From: Candidatus Hemicellulosilyticus sp. P3
GTDB lineage: Bacteria > Bacteroidota > Bacteroidia > Bacteroidales > P3
Direction of reading: 5' to 3'
Length of the DNA stretch: 61,161 nt
NCBI GenBank assembly: GCA_001543385.1
Contig: LPNH01000010.1
Span: forward strand, 1 to 61,161
Each line of letters starts with the position of its first letter. Position 1 is the stretch's first letter. A model generated the notes under the pieces. That model was given only the letters and a program-made list of their open reading frames with translations, searched no databases and was not told the DNA's origin. A program made the translations under genes and the position numbers. This document shows, piece after piece, positions 53,129 through 61,161 of the stretch.

Positions 53129-54007
53129 CTACTTGGTGGAAATGATGAGATATTTGGTCTGCTGCCAGAATAGCGCGGGGTTGAGAATACGAAGATAGGC
53201 GGTGACCTTCTCGTCGTTTTCATCACTGACGAGTTCGTAGGAAGATTCCGGATGGCTGGAGATGACCACTGCATTACGCATATTGACAGCCACGGTGGTC
53301 ACTTTGGAACGGTCTATCTGGACAAAGCGGTCAAGCGGCATGTCGGCAACGGTTCCCTGACGGCGGCCGATGCCAATGAAGCCACCGGATTTACTGACTA
53401 TACCGGCCTCTTTTAGTTCGGCATAGGTTCCGACAATGAAATAAGCCTTGTTGGACTCGGCGATCTGCCTGGCGATAGTCTGCTCTTTCTCCGCGTTGGC
53501 ATCTGTGAGTTCAGAGACGCTTTGGTTCAGGTTGCGGATGACGACCTTGCTCTGTTCCAGTTCAGCTGTGAGACCGGCGATTTGCTGCTCCTGCTCGGTC
53601 ATGCGCTGTTCGAGACGGGCAACGAAGTCTTGCAGCTCAGTGTTCTGGCGGCCCAACTCGGCCAACTTGCGGTTGAGTTCGCTGATTTTTGCCTTATTGG
53701 CGGCAAGCATGCTCTCGATATTGGCAAGCTGATCGTTGATTTCGCCTCGGACATTGATGTTACCTTCCACACCTCGCTGGCGCAGTTTCTGTACATTGCC
53801 GTATTTGGCCGAGATGGCGGCCAGATTGTCCTCAATCTGGTTCAGCATCTCAAAAAGGGCGTTGACTTCATTGTCTTTGGCATCAATGACTGCCTGCAAC
53901 GAGTCTTGTGTGCGCTGAGCAGCAAGCTGCTGCTCATCAGAGCCGGAGCAGGCGGAGAAAATTGCGACAGCTCCTGCCATCATTGCAAAGGATAATAGAC
54001 GATTCAT
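53129..54007 (-). CDS. Coiled-coil lipoprotein of unknown function
   Basis: A 292-residue protein with a lipoprotein signal peptide (LLSFAMMAGAVAIFSAC). A long coiled coil covers about residues 25-175, with heptad-rich segments such as NRKLAELGRQNTELQDF and QRMTEQEQQIAGLTAELEQ. A compact C-terminal domain follows (YFIVGTYAELKEAGIVSKSG, then RSKVTTVAVNMRNAVVISSH). I do not recognise the family with confidence; the design suggests a periplasm-spanning structural or sensor protein. Met 54007 was chosen because it opens the signal peptide. It is monocistronic with a strong terminator. Confidence 0.78.
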   Translation of the reverse strand: MNRLLSFAMMAGAVAIFSACSGSDEQQLAAQRTQDSLQAVIDAKDNEVNALFEMLNQIEDNLAAISAKYGNVQKLRQRGVEGNINVRGEINDQLANIESMLAANKAKISELNRKLAELGRQNTELQDFVARLEQRMTEQEQQIAGLTAELEQSKVVIRNLNQSVSELTDANAEKEQTIARQIAESNKAYFIVGTYAELKEAGIVSKSGGFIGIGRRQGTVADMPLDRFVQIDRSKVTTVAVNMRNAVVISSHPESSYELVSDENDEKVTAYLRILNPALFWQQTKYLIISTK

Positions 54008-54109
54008 GACGGTTAAAATTGGTGATACAATAATTTCGGTTTTTATCGTTATAATATAACGCAGTGTTTGTCGCGATATTGCACCGCCTGCCTGTTTTGT
54101 ATTGAAAAT

Positions 54110-56221
54110 ATGAATCACCTGCCTCCTATCTCCCCCGCCCCTGCTTCAAAAAAAAATGACAACCCGCTACTTGCAGAATGGGACACCCGGCACCAGACAC
54201 CTCCATTCAGCCGTATCCGCAACGAACATTACGAACCGGCGCTGCATGCCGCCATGGACGAGGCCAGAGCGCATGTGGAACAGATTGCCGCCCAGTCGGA
54301 CACTCCGACTTTTGAAAACACCGTCGTGGCTCTGGAAAGGGCCACGGAGTTGCTGGACCGCGTCAGCAACCTGCTCTTTAACATGAACGAGAGCAACACC
54401 GACGACGAGCTGCAGCGGCTGGCCGAACGGATGGCACCCGAACTGACACGGCTGACAAACCGCATCTATATGGACGAGCGGCTTTTCCGACGTGTGGACA
54501 CACTCTATGCACAGCGCCTGACGCTGCATCTGGACGCGGAACAGGCGATGCTGATGGAAGAGACGCGCCAGGCATTCATCCGCCACGGAGTGTCGCTGGA
54601 CAGCACGGCACGGCGGCGATATGAGGAGAACAGCGCACGTCTGGCCGCACTGGCGCAGGAATACAACCGGCATGTGTTGGCGGACGGCAACGCATTTACA
54701 CTGCACCTGACCGACCGAGACGCACTTGCCGGGCTGCCCGTACACGCCGTGGAGGCGGCCCGGCAGGAAGCCGCGCAACGCGGAGTGGAAGGATGGGTGT
54801 TCACACTGGCCTACCCCTCCTACGGCCCGTTCATCACATACAGCGACCGGCGGGAGTTGCGCGAGCAGATGTGGCGTGCCTACAACAGCCGAGGCAACCG
54901 GGGCAACGACAATGACAACAACGCCATTGTGCAGGAGATGACGGCATTGCGGCACGAACAGGCCCGGTTGCTGGGATACGACACCTATTGCGACTATGTG
55001 GCGAGCAACCGCATGGTGGGAAGCCGCGAACGTCTGGAACGCTTTATGCAGGAGCTGACCGATGCCGCGCTGCCGGCTGCGGAACGCGACTACAACGAGG
55101 TGGCGCAATATGCGGCGGCGCATGGTGGTCCCAGCCCGCTGCAACGCTGGGACTATGCCTACTACAGCGAACGGCTGAAACGTGAACGCTACGGCTTCGA
55201 CTTCGAACAGCTGCGCCCCTACTTCGCATTGCAAAACGTGCGACAGGGTATATTCGAACTGTATGGGCGGCTCTACGGCCTACGCTTCGAGCATTCGGAC
55301 CAAATCGAGACCTACCACCCCGAGGCGACAGCATACGAGGTGTACGACGGAAAGAGGCTGGCCGGGGTGCTGTATTTGGATCTGCACCCACGTGCAAACA
55401 AACGCAGCGGCGCCTGGATGACCGAGTTTCGGGACCAAAGCTGGATGAACGGCAGGGATGTGAGACCGCTGATACAGATTGTGTGCAACTTCAGCCAACC
55501 TGTAGGCGACCAACCGGCGCTGCTGAGCCTGGCCGAAGTGGAAACGTTCATGCACGAGTTCGGACATGCCATGCACGGGATGCTGAGCGAAGTGACCTAC
55601 CCCAGCCTGAGCGGGACGCACGTCAAACGCGACTTTGTAGAACTGCCGTCGCAACTGATGGAGAACTGGTGCCGCGAACGGATTTTTCTGGACACCTTTG
55701 CACGGCATTACAAAACCGGCGCCGCGCTGCCGGAGGCGTACATAGCGCACATCCGCGCCAGCGAACGCTATCAGGCGGGCTATCTGTGCCTGCGCCAGTT
55801 GAATCTGGGCGCTGTGGATCTGGCATTCCACACGCTGACGGAGCCGCTACGGCAGCCCGTCGAAAAGTTTGAACGGGAGCATATGCACGAGCTGCTGCCT
55901 TCAGCCGAAGGCTGTACAACCAGCACGGCGTTCACACACATCTTTGCCGGTGGCTATGCCGCCGGATATTACGGTTACAAGTGGGCGGAGGTGCTGGACG
56001 CCGATGTCTTTGAGCGTTTCAAGGAGCGGGGTGTGTTTGACCGCGACACAGCTGAATCCTGGCGCATCAAGGTGCTGTCGCGCGGCGGCACACGGCCGCC
56101 GGCGGAACTGTTCCGCGACTTCATGGGCCGCGATCCGCAAATAGACGCATTCCTGCGGCGAAGCGGCTTCGATAGTGACAAAACAACAAACCAAACGAAC
56201 GGATTATCCGGGATAAAGTAA
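54110..56221 (+). CDS. M3-family metallopeptidase (Dcp/oligopeptidase A type)
   Basis: Zinc-dependent peptidase that cleaves oligopeptides or removes C-terminal dipeptides. The 703-residue protein has the zinc site FMHEFGHAMHGML (HExxH) with the downstream Glu expected in MENWCRERIFL or nearby, and family segments such as GYLCLRQLNLGAVDLAFH and FTHIFAGGYAAGYYGYKW. No signal peptide is seen with Met 54110, so it is likely cytoplasmic. The start fits the family's N-terminus (NPLLAEWDTRHQTPPF). It lies 39 bases before rnr on the same strand. Confidence 0.93.
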   Translation: MNHLPPISPAPASKKNDNPLLAEWDTRHQTPPFSRIRNEHYEPALHAAMDEARAHVEQIAAQSDTPTFENTVVALERATELLDRVSNLLFNMNESNTDDELQRLAERMAPELTRLTNRIYMDERLFRRVDTLYAQRLTLHLDAEQAMLMEETRQAFIRHGVSLDSTARRRYEENSARLAALAQEYNRHVLADGNAFTLHLTDRDALAGLPVHAVEAARQEAAQRGVEGWVFTLAYPSYGPFITYSDRRELREQMWRAYNSRGNRGNDNDNNAIVQEMTALRHEQARLLGYDTYCDYVASNRMVGSRERLERFMQELTDAALPAAERDYNEVAQYAAAHGGPSPLQRWDYAYYSERLKRERYGFDFEQLRPYFALQNVRQGIFELYGRLYGLRFEHSDQIETYHPEATAYEVYDGKRLAGVLYLDLHPRANKRSGAWMTEFRDQSWMNGRDVRPLIQIVCNFSQPVGDQPALLSLAEVETFMHEFGHAMHGMLSEVTYPSLSGTHVKRDFVELPSQLMENWCRERIFLDTFARHYKTGAALPEAYIAHIRASERYQAGYLCLRQLNLGAVDLAFHTLTEPLRQPVEKFEREHMHELLPSAEGCTTSTAFTHIFAGGYAAGYYGYKWAEVLDADVFERFKERGVFDRDTAESWRIKVLSRGGTRPPAELFRDFMGRDPQIDAFLRRSGFDSDKTTNQTNGLSGIK

Positions 56222-56260
56222 AAAAACAGAACACCCGGACTGAATTTAGAAACATATATT

Positions 56261-58516
56261 ATGAATGACGCTTACACAAAGCAAATACTGAAAATCTTTG
56301 CAAACAACCCTTTTGAGACCTTCAACCACAAACAGGTGGCCTCGCGCGTAGGCGCCCATGACAAGGCGGCACGGCAGCTGGTGCTGCAGACGATGCTGGA
56401 GATGGCCGAGGAGAAAATACTGGTGGAAGACCGGCAAAAAAGAGGAAAATACAAACTGAACCCCAAAACCATCAACGACGACCTGCTGCCGAAGAATTAT
56501 GTGATTGGCACCATCGACATGAAGCAGGGCGGCAAAGCATACGTGGTGCCGCGCGACGAAGATCGCGACGATATCATGATTGCACCGAACAATACAAACC
56601 ACGCCCTTCACGGCGACACGGTGAAGGTTCTGATGTTTCCTCAACGACGCCTGCACAAGCCCGAAGGCCAGGTGGTGGAGATTCTGCAACGAGCCCGCAC
56701 ACGCTTTGTGGGCTGCATACAAAAGCAGGAGCAATTTGCCTTCATGGTGAGCGGCAGCAAGACTATGCAGGTGGACATATTCATCCCGCTGAACGACCTG
56801 AACGGCGCCGGAGACGGCGACAAGGTGGTGGTGGAGATGACCGACTGGCCGGAACGCATGAACAACCCCGTCGGACGGGTGCTGAAACGGTTGGGGAAGC
56901 CGGGCGAGAACAATGTGGAGATGCAATCCATTCTGGTGGAACAGGACTTTCCGCTGGAATTTTCGGCAGCCGCCGAACAAGAGGCCGCACACATGCAAGC
57001 GCCCACCCGGAAAGAGACAACAGGACGCAAAGACTGCCGCAAGGTGACCACATTCACCATTGACCCGGCGGACGCCAAAGACTTTGACGATGCCCTGTCG
57101 CTGCATCAACTGAAAAACGGACATTACGAAGTGGGCGTCCATATCGCCGACGTGTCACACTATGTTCACCCCGACAGCGCCATTGACCGCGAGGCCTACG
57201 AACGCGGCACCAGTGTATACCTGGTGGATCGCACCATCCCGATGCTGCCCGAGCGGCTATGCAACGACCTCTGCTCACTGCGCCCCGAAGAGGACAAACT
57301 CTGTTTCAGCGTCATCATGGAGTTGGACGAGCACGCTGTGGTGCACAAACAATGGTTCGGGCGCACGGTCATCAACAGCGACCAACGACTCAGCTACGAG
57401 GAGGCGCAGGAAATTATTGAAAAGGGGCCCGATGCACACACCCAAGTGAAAGCCGATGTGGCCGATGCCATCGGCATACTGCACCGCCTGGCCAGCGTGA
57501 TGCGCTCCGAACGATACAAGGACGGCGCCATCAACTTCGAAAGCCAGGAGGTGAAATTCCAACTGGACGAAAACGCCAAACCCATCGGGGTGTATATCAA
57601 AGAGTCGAAAGAGGCAAACTGGCTCATCGAAGAGTTTATGCTGCTGGCCAACAAAAAAGTGGCTGAGCTGATTGGAGCGCAAAAGAAGACTTTCGTCTAC
57701 CGCGTACACGACGAGCCCAACCCCGAAAAACTCAACACCTTTGTGGAGTTTGTGGCCAAATTGGGCTTCAAGATGAAAGTGGGGTCGCGCAAAGCCCTGG
57801 CCAACTCGTACAATAACCTGTTCAAACAAATTGCCGGACGCGGCGAGGAAAATATGATTGACAGCATCGCCATCCGCACGATGAGCAAAGCCTATTACAG
57901 CACGGAGAACATTGGCCACTACGGACTGGCGTTCCGTTACTACACCCACTTCACCTCGCCCATCCGCCGCTACCCGGACTTGATGGTGCACCGACTTTTG
58001 GCACAGTATCTTGCGGGCAATGAAAGCGCGGACCGAGCCCTGTACGAGGAGCGCTGCAAGCACTGCTCTGCCATGGAGAAACGCGCCGCCGATGCAGAAC
58101 GCACCAGCGTGAAGTACAAGCAGGCGGAATTTCTGAGCGACAAGATCGGGCAGGTGTTCGACGCGCTGATCTCAGGCGTGAGCAAATGGGGCATCTACGC
58201 TGAGATTGAAGGCAACAAATGCGAGGGCATGATACCCATCGGCAGCCTGCACGGCGACTACTACATGCTGGACGAAGATAACTATCAGGTTATCGGCCGC
58301 CGCTACGGCCGTACATACAAACTGGGCGACCCGGTGCGCATCCTCGTGAAAGGGGTGGATATGCTGAAACGGCAAATCGACTTCGAACTGGCCGACGGGC
58401 CGGACAACAGCCGCGGCACAAGCAGACACTCCCGGCGGCAGCCCGACAAACAAAAGGAATCCGGCAAAAACTCGAAAAAGAGCACCGCCAGACGCAGCCG
58501 CAAAGCCGACAAATGA
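56261..58516 (+). CDS. rnr: Ribonuclease R
   Basis: 3'-to-5' exoribonuclease that degrades structured RNA. The 751-residue protein has an N-terminal helix-turn-helix-like domain, cold-shock domains (YVIGTIDMKQGGKAYVVPR), and the RNB catalytic domain with TIDPADAKDFDDALSL carrying the metal-binding Asp residues. FTSPIRRYPDLMVHRLL follows, then the S1 domain (SGVSKWGIYAEIEGNKCEG). The C-terminus is a basic Lys/Arg/Ser-rich tail. It overlaps the EamA gene by four bases (ATGA), and follows the M3 peptidase gene closely, so the three are probably co-transcribed. Confidence 0.97.
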   Translation: MNDAYTKQILKIFANNPFETFNHKQVASRVGAHDKAARQLVLQTMLEMAEEKILVEDRQKRGKYKLNPKTINDDLLPKNYVIGTIDMKQGGKAYVVPRDEDRDDIMIAPNNTNHALHGDTVKVLMFPQRRLHKPEGQVVEILQRARTRFVGCIQKQEQFAFMVSGSKTMQVDIFIPLNDLNGAGDGDKVVVEMTDWPERMNNPVGRVLKRLGKPGENNVEMQSILVEQDFPLEFSAAAEQEAAHMQAPTRKETTGRKDCRKVTTFTIDPADAKDFDDALSLHQLKNGHYEVGVHIADVSHYVHPDSAIDREAYERGTSVYLVDRTIPMLPERLCNDLCSLRPEEDKLCFSVIMELDEHAVVHKQWFGRTVINSDQRLSYEEAQEIIEKGPDAHTQVKADVADAIGILHRLASVMRSERYKDGAINFESQEVKFQLDENAKPIGVYIKESKEANWLIEEFMLLANKKVAELIGAQKKTFVYRVHDEPNPEKLNTFVEFVAKLGFKMKVGSRKALANSYNNLFKQIAGRGEENMIDSIAIRTMSKAYYSTENIGHYGLAFRYYTHFTSPIRRYPDLMVHRLLAQYLAGNESADRALYEERCKHCSAMEKRAADAERTSVKYKQAEFLSDKIGQVFDALISGVSKWGIYAEIEGNKCEGMIPIGSLHGDYYMLDEDNYQVIGRRYGRTYKLGDPVRILVKGVDMLKRQIDFELADGPDNSRGTSRHSRRQPDKQKESGKNSKKSTARRSRKADK

Positions 58517-59406
58517 CTATGAGCCGCAACAAAAAACTGTTCGGCACCCTCTGCGGCATCGCTGCCGCCGTATGCTATGGCACCAACCCGCTCGGGGCAT
58601 TGAAACTCTACGGCGAAGGCATGAGCACCCCGTGCGTGCTCTTCTATCGCTTTTCATTGGCTTGGGTGATTATAGCCATTGTGCTCATGCTGCGGCGCGA
58701 AACCGTGCGTGTCGACCGTCGTGAACTGTGCACACTGCTGGGATTGGGGGCATTGTTTGCCGTATCATCACTGACACTCTACCTGAGTTTTCACCTGATG
58801 GAGGCCGGCGTGGCATCGACCATCCTCTTCATCTATCCGGTGCTCACCGCCGTCATCATGGCGGTATTCTTCAAAGAGCGAGCCTCGGCGGCCACATGGC
58901 TCTCCATCGCACTTTCCTTGGCCGGCGTGGTCCTGCTCTACTGGACTGGAGGCGAAAGCCACCTGTCGCCGGCCGGCGTGGCGCTGGTCATCGCCTCGGC
59001 GCTGAGCTATGCGCTGTACATCATCGTTGTAGACCGCAGCCGGCTGCACATATCGCCTTTCAAAATCAACTTCTATGTACTGGCCTGCTGCGCCTTGGTC
59101 ATGCTGGTCTACGCCTTGGTGAGCGGCGACACCATCACCCTTCCCCGCTCCCTCACCGCCTGGTTCTTCGTGGGCTGGCTGGCCGTGGTGCCCGCCATCA
59201 TGGCCTTGGTGCTGATGGTCTATGCGGCCAAATACTTAGGCTCCACCCCCACCGCCATATTGGGCGCCTTGGAACCGCTGACCGCCGTGCTGATAGGCAT
59301 TTTCTGCTTCGGGGAGAGTTTCTCCCTGCAGCTGGCGGCAGGCATCGCCCTCATCCTCGCCGCCGTCGTCCTTATCGCCACCCGGAAAACAGCGGTGGGT
59401 TATTAG
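58513..59406 (+). CDS. EamA/DMT-family transporter
   Basis: A 297-residue inner-membrane protein with ten hydrophobic segments in two EamA repeats (about 8-140 and 155-290). Motifs such as SSLTLYLSFHLMEAGVAS, FIYPVLTAVIMAVFFKERAS and GALEPLTAVLIGIFCFGES fit the drug/metabolite transporter superfamily. The substrate is unknown. ATG 58513 overlaps the rnr stop; ATG 58519 is an alternative. It is the last gene before the AT-rich right end. Confidence 0.9.
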   Translation: MTMSRNKKLFGTLCGIAAAVCYGTNPLGALKLYGEGMSTPCVLFYRFSLAWVIIAIVLMLRRETVRVDRRELCTLLGLGALFAVSSLTLYLSFHLMEAGVASTILFIYPVLTAVIMAVFFKERASAATWLSIALSLAGVVLLYWTGGESHLSPAGVALVIASALSYALYIIVVDRSRLHISPFKINFYVLACCALVMLVYALVSGDTITLPRSLTAWFFVGWLAVVPAIMALVLMVYAAKYLGSTPTAILGALEPLTAVLIGIFCFGESFSLQLAAGIALILAAVVLIATRKTAVGY

Positions 59407-59453
59407 GGCTTTTGTTGTTCCTGATTTTAAGGATTCATTATAATTGACATCAT

Positions 59454-59461
59454 TATTTTTG
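59454..59461 (+). promoter_or_regulatory. Orphan -7 box
   Basis: TATTTTTG matches TAnnTTTG, but no plus-strand gene follows; transcription would run antisense to the hypothetical gene at 59550-60059. No -33 is seen. It may be chance or a scar. Confidence 0.25.
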
Positions 59462-59519
59462 CGAGTCTATCGGCACAATCAACTCCCTTTGGTCAGCTCC
59501 AAATACCTTAGCAATTTCC

Positions 59520-59540
59520 AATATTGTTTATAACAATATT
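59520..59540. terminator. AT-rich palindrome between convergent genes
   Basis: AATATTGTT (59520-59528) pairs with AACAATATT (59532-59540) over a three-base loop, ten bases past the stop of the minus-strand hypothetical gene. The stem is weak; it may help terminate one or both converging transcripts. Confidence 0.35.
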
Positions 59541-59549
59541 CATGTCCTG

Positions 59550-60059
59550 TTATTTGCCGCCCAATCTTAAATTATCATTTGGAATAAACCTCTCTGTCAG
59601 GAAATAATAAAACAAGAATAGTGGGAAGGCATTTAGTATAGCAACATTATCGTGAGGTAGGACATGCTTACCAAGTTGAGCCTCGAAAACTGCCATCTGC
59701 TCTACATCATCCTTGGTCAAAGGCCACGACAATGAATCCTTGGTCAGTTCGTTGGCCTTAACAACTTTTTGTTGAACAATGTGTTTCCAATTATCAGCAT
59801 CTTTCAAGAAAGCATACCCTCGATAAAAACAGAACTGTCTCGCTTCTTTCTTGAACTTTTTTCCAACGCTATCCATCCTATTTACAATATATTGATGAAA
59901 GTTGCGATCAGGCAATTCCTTTGTATATTGTATACTCTCGATTGTCATACAGTAAACCGCCACAATGCTCGGTTTTGCTGCCTCACCTACGTTTCTGTCA
60001 TAATGAATGCCGGGACGGATGTTAAAAGACACACAGGTTACTATTACAAATCCTGACAC
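59550..60059 (-). CDS. Hypothetical protein, possibly N-terminally truncated
   Basis: A 169-residue reading frame with a GTG start. The first residues (SGFVIVTCVSFNI) are hydrophobic and include a Cys, like the tail of a lipoprotein signal peptide whose front is missing. The remainder is mixed alpha/beta with Lys-rich helices (KKFKKEARQFCFYRGYAF, VVKANELTKDSLSWPLTKDD). I do not recognise it. Base composition is more AT-rich than the core genes. Just upstream on the same strand is the remnant of a tyrosine recombinase, ending ten bases before the GTG, so the gene may have lost its 5' end in a recombination event. Confidence 0.55.
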   Translation of the reverse strand: MSGFVIVTCVSFNIRPGIHYDRNVGEAAKPSIVAVYCMTIESIQYTKELPDRNFHQYIVNRMDSVGKKFKKEARQFCFYRGYAFLKDADNWKHIVQQKVVKANELTKDSLSWPLTKDDVEQMAVFEAQLGKHVLPHDNVAILNAFPLFLFYYFLTERFIPNDNLRLGGK

Positions 60060-60069
60060 AAAACAATAG

Positions 60070-60289
60070 TTACCATGTTATTACCTTATCAACTATCTGT
60101 CGCTGTTCACTTGCTGTCCGGCGTAGATAGATACGGGTGGTTTCTATGCTTTCATGTCCCATCAGGTCGGCCAGCAAAGAAATATCGTTGAAATGGTCGA
60201 GAAAATTTTTGGCATATCTGTGTCGGAACGAGTGAGGGTAAACCACATTTTTTGTAAGTCCGTATTTGTCGGCATAATATTTTTGGTTC
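60070..60289 (-). pseudogene. C-terminal remnant of a tyrosine recombinase/integrase
   Basis: The minus strand encodes the C-terminal catalytic part of a phage-type integrase: VVYPHSFRHRYAKNFL supplies the HxxR motif, LADLMGHESIETTRIYL supplies the second His and the nucleophilic Tyr, and ASEQRQIVDKVITW is the usual tail. The N-terminal and core-binding domains and the first catalytic Arg are absent. The reading frame opens farther upstream to 60369, but those residues (MFLQTQIYKITAVFF) look like insertion-sequence DNA. The gene was most likely cut by the ISL3 element to its right. Confidence 0.8.
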
Positions 60290-60348
60290 ATCCGACATTT
60301 CGAGTGATAATATAAAATAGAAGCGAAGAAAACCGCTGTTATTTTGTA

Positions 60349-60356
60349 TATTTGAG
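60349..60356 (+). promoter_or_regulatory. Transposase promoter -7 box
   Basis: TATATTTG matches TAnnTTTG, 24 bases before the transposase ATG at 60380. No -33 TTTG is found at the usual spacing. Confidence 0.45.
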
Positions 60357-60379
60357 TTTGCAGAAACAAATGTACAAAG

Positions 60380-61161
60380 ATGAACAGCAGTTTTCTATAT
60401 CATGCCTGGGGTCTCTACACCCTTGAATGCACTCGTGAGGGATACAAAGGTAACACAATTATCTTGCATGTGCAAACAAAAGAGCGGATAAAGACGTGTC
60501 CGAGGTGCGGAAAGCGTCATTTGGTGAAGAATGGTTACCGCATCCGTGACTTTGTAGGGCTGCCTATAGGAGGCAAGAAAGTGATCATCCGCATGAAGGC
60601 GCAGCGTTACAAGTGCAAGGACTGCGATTTCGACCAGCAGGAACGGATTCCCTTTGCCACGGGCAGTCACAGCTATACACACCGCTTTGCCAAGTATGTG
60701 GTGGAGTTGTTGCGTGGGATGACACTGCAGGATGTGTCGAATCATCTGGGTGTGTCCTGGGGCACAGTAAAGGAGATTCATTCCACTTACCTCGAGCGTC
60801 ACTACAGCCCTCCATCGCTGGAGGGTGTGGAGAATATCGGCATAGACGAGTTTGCTGTCCGTAAGGGGCATGTGTACAAGACCATAGTGGTGGATCTGGA
60901 CAGCGGCAGGATACTGTATGAGGGAGATGGCAAGGGGACGGATGCCCTGACGGGATTCTGGAAGAAGGTCAAGCGCAAGGACATAAGGATTAGGCATGTG
61001 GCAACAGACCTGTCAACGGCATTCATAGCGTCCGTCATGGAGAACTGCCCGGAAGCGACATGGGTGTTCGACCATTTCCATGTTGTCAAGCTGATGAACG
61101 AGAAACTGGATGATATCAGGCGAAAGGCATACAGCATGGAGAAAGACGTAAACAAGCGAAA
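60380..61161 (+). CDS. ISL3-family transposase, partial (3' end outside window)
   Basis: A transposase of at least 260 residues, open to the window edge. The N-terminus has a zinc ribbon (CPRCGKRHLVKNG, then YKCKDCDFDQQ), followed by a helix-turn-helix (MTLQDVSNHLGVSWGTVKEI). The DDE catalytic domain begins with NIGIDEFAVRKGHVYKT and continues with ATDLSTAFIASV and WVFDHFHVVKLMNEKL, where the first and second Asp are expected. About 140 C-terminal residues should lie beyond the edge. The part seen is intact. It is the fuller relative of the fragment at 1-209. Confidence 0.92.
   Translation, partial: MNSSFLYHAWGLYTLECTREGYKGNTIILHVQTKERIKTCPRCGKRHLVKNGYRIRDFVGLPIGGKKVIIRMKAQRYKCKDCDFDQQERIPFATGSHSYTHRFAKYVVELLRGMTLQDVSNHLGVSWGTVKEIHSTYLERHYSPPSLEGVENIGIDEFAVRKGHVYKTIVVDLDSGRILYEGDGKGTDALTGFWKKVKRKDIRIRHVATDLSTAFIASVMENCPEATWVFDHFHVVKLMNEKLDDIRRKAYSMEKDVNKR
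60960..61161. repeat. Right arm of the 202-bp inverted repeat
   Basis: Reverse complement of 1-202 with two mismatches, inside the transposase coding region, ending exactly at the window edge. Confidence 0.93.

Larger units (their letters stand above)
60287..61161 (+). mobile_element. ISL3-family insertion sequence, left part, cut by the window edge
   Basis: The element interrupts the tyrosine recombinase. The junction is placed near 60287, where the recombinase similarity ends and a GGTTCATCC sequence begins, since ISL3 inverted repeats usually start with GG. That boundary is an inference: the right end of the element is outside the window, so the terminal repeats and target duplication cannot be compared. 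Confidence 0.6.

Noticed and set aside
1..61161. Terminal repeats as a sign of a circular plasmid or phage
   Set aside because: The end repeats are inverted, not direct, and lie inside transposase genes; the gene content is chromosomal housekeeping with no replication or structural phage genes.
1..61161. CRISPR arrays, tRNA or rRNA genes, restriction or other defence systems
   Set aside because: I looked on both strands for regular short repeats, cloverleaf-like segments and known defence families and saw none.

Overview
The window looks like one contig from a member of the Bacteroidota, most likely the order Bacteroidales. Three things support this. First, many genes are preceded by the phylum's promoter signature, a -7 box TAnnTTTG with a -33 TTTG about 19-23 bases upstream, and clear Shine-Dalgarno sites are scarce. 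Second, there are gliding / type IX secretion (T9SS) proteins: a 756-residue cargo protein with a type B C-terminal sorting domain, GldH-like and GldI-like lipoproteins, and a PorT-like beta-barrel. Third, the core enzymes are of typical Bacteroidales kind (membrane pyrophosphatase, PPDK + ATP-type PEPCK, dipeptidyl-peptidase 5). The genus cannot be told from the sequence alone.

Layout. 1-209 is a 5'-truncated ISL3-type transposase pointing off the left edge, followed by about 740 bases of AT-rich non-coding DNA. 947-6588 (minus) is a run: secreted T9SS cargo protein, asd, gldH-like, uvrC. hppA (minus) and argS (plus) diverge from a shared promoter region, and an acyl-ACP thioesterase follows argS. 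gyrA with a periplasmic TPR gene (minus) diverges from clpC (plus). gcvP converges on clpC across a strong bidirectional terminator. 21.9-30.2 kb (minus) holds pckA, ppdK, an OmpA-family protein and dpp5. 30.4-40.2 kb (plus) is dense: lipoprotein, NrnA-type DHH phosphoesterase, FKBP lipoprotein; FKBP, adk, obg, PAP2 phosphatase; cvpA, dus, TPR lipoprotein; pyrB, pyrI, small membrane protein. 40.4-45.2 kb (minus) is beta-barrel, coaD, recG, GNAT, mltG. 45.4-49.3 kb (plus) is a ZIP transporter, a glycosyltransferase fusion and prfB. Then come a TPR protein (minus), topA (plus), a coiled-coil lipoprotein (minus), and an M3 oligopeptidase, rnr and an EamA transporter (plus). The last 1.7 kb is AT-rich accessory DNA: a hypothetical gene that looks N-truncated, the C-terminal remnant of a tyrosine recombinase, and an ISL3 transposase running off the right edge.

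Most genes are housekeeping: nucleotide synthesis (pyrBI, adk), DNA repair and topology (uvrC, recG, gyrA, topA), RNA turnover (rnr, nrnA), translation (argS, prfB, dus, obg), the PEP/pyruvate/oxaloacetate node (ppdK, pckA), protein folding and turnover (clpC, FKBPs, dpp5, M3 peptidase), and envelope construction (mltG, PAP2, thioesterase, glycosyltransferase). I found no CRISPR array, tRNA, rRNA, recognisable defence cassette or complete novel system. The most interesting leads are smaller: a glycosyltransferase fused to a degenerate sugar-phosphate-transferase-like module, a perfect 23-bp palindrome inside a promoter, an intrinsic-terminator hairpin abutting the cvpA start codon, an apparently leaderless clpC mRNA, a strong hairpin between ppdK and pckA, and contig ends that break at the same base inside two inverted copies of one insertion sequence.
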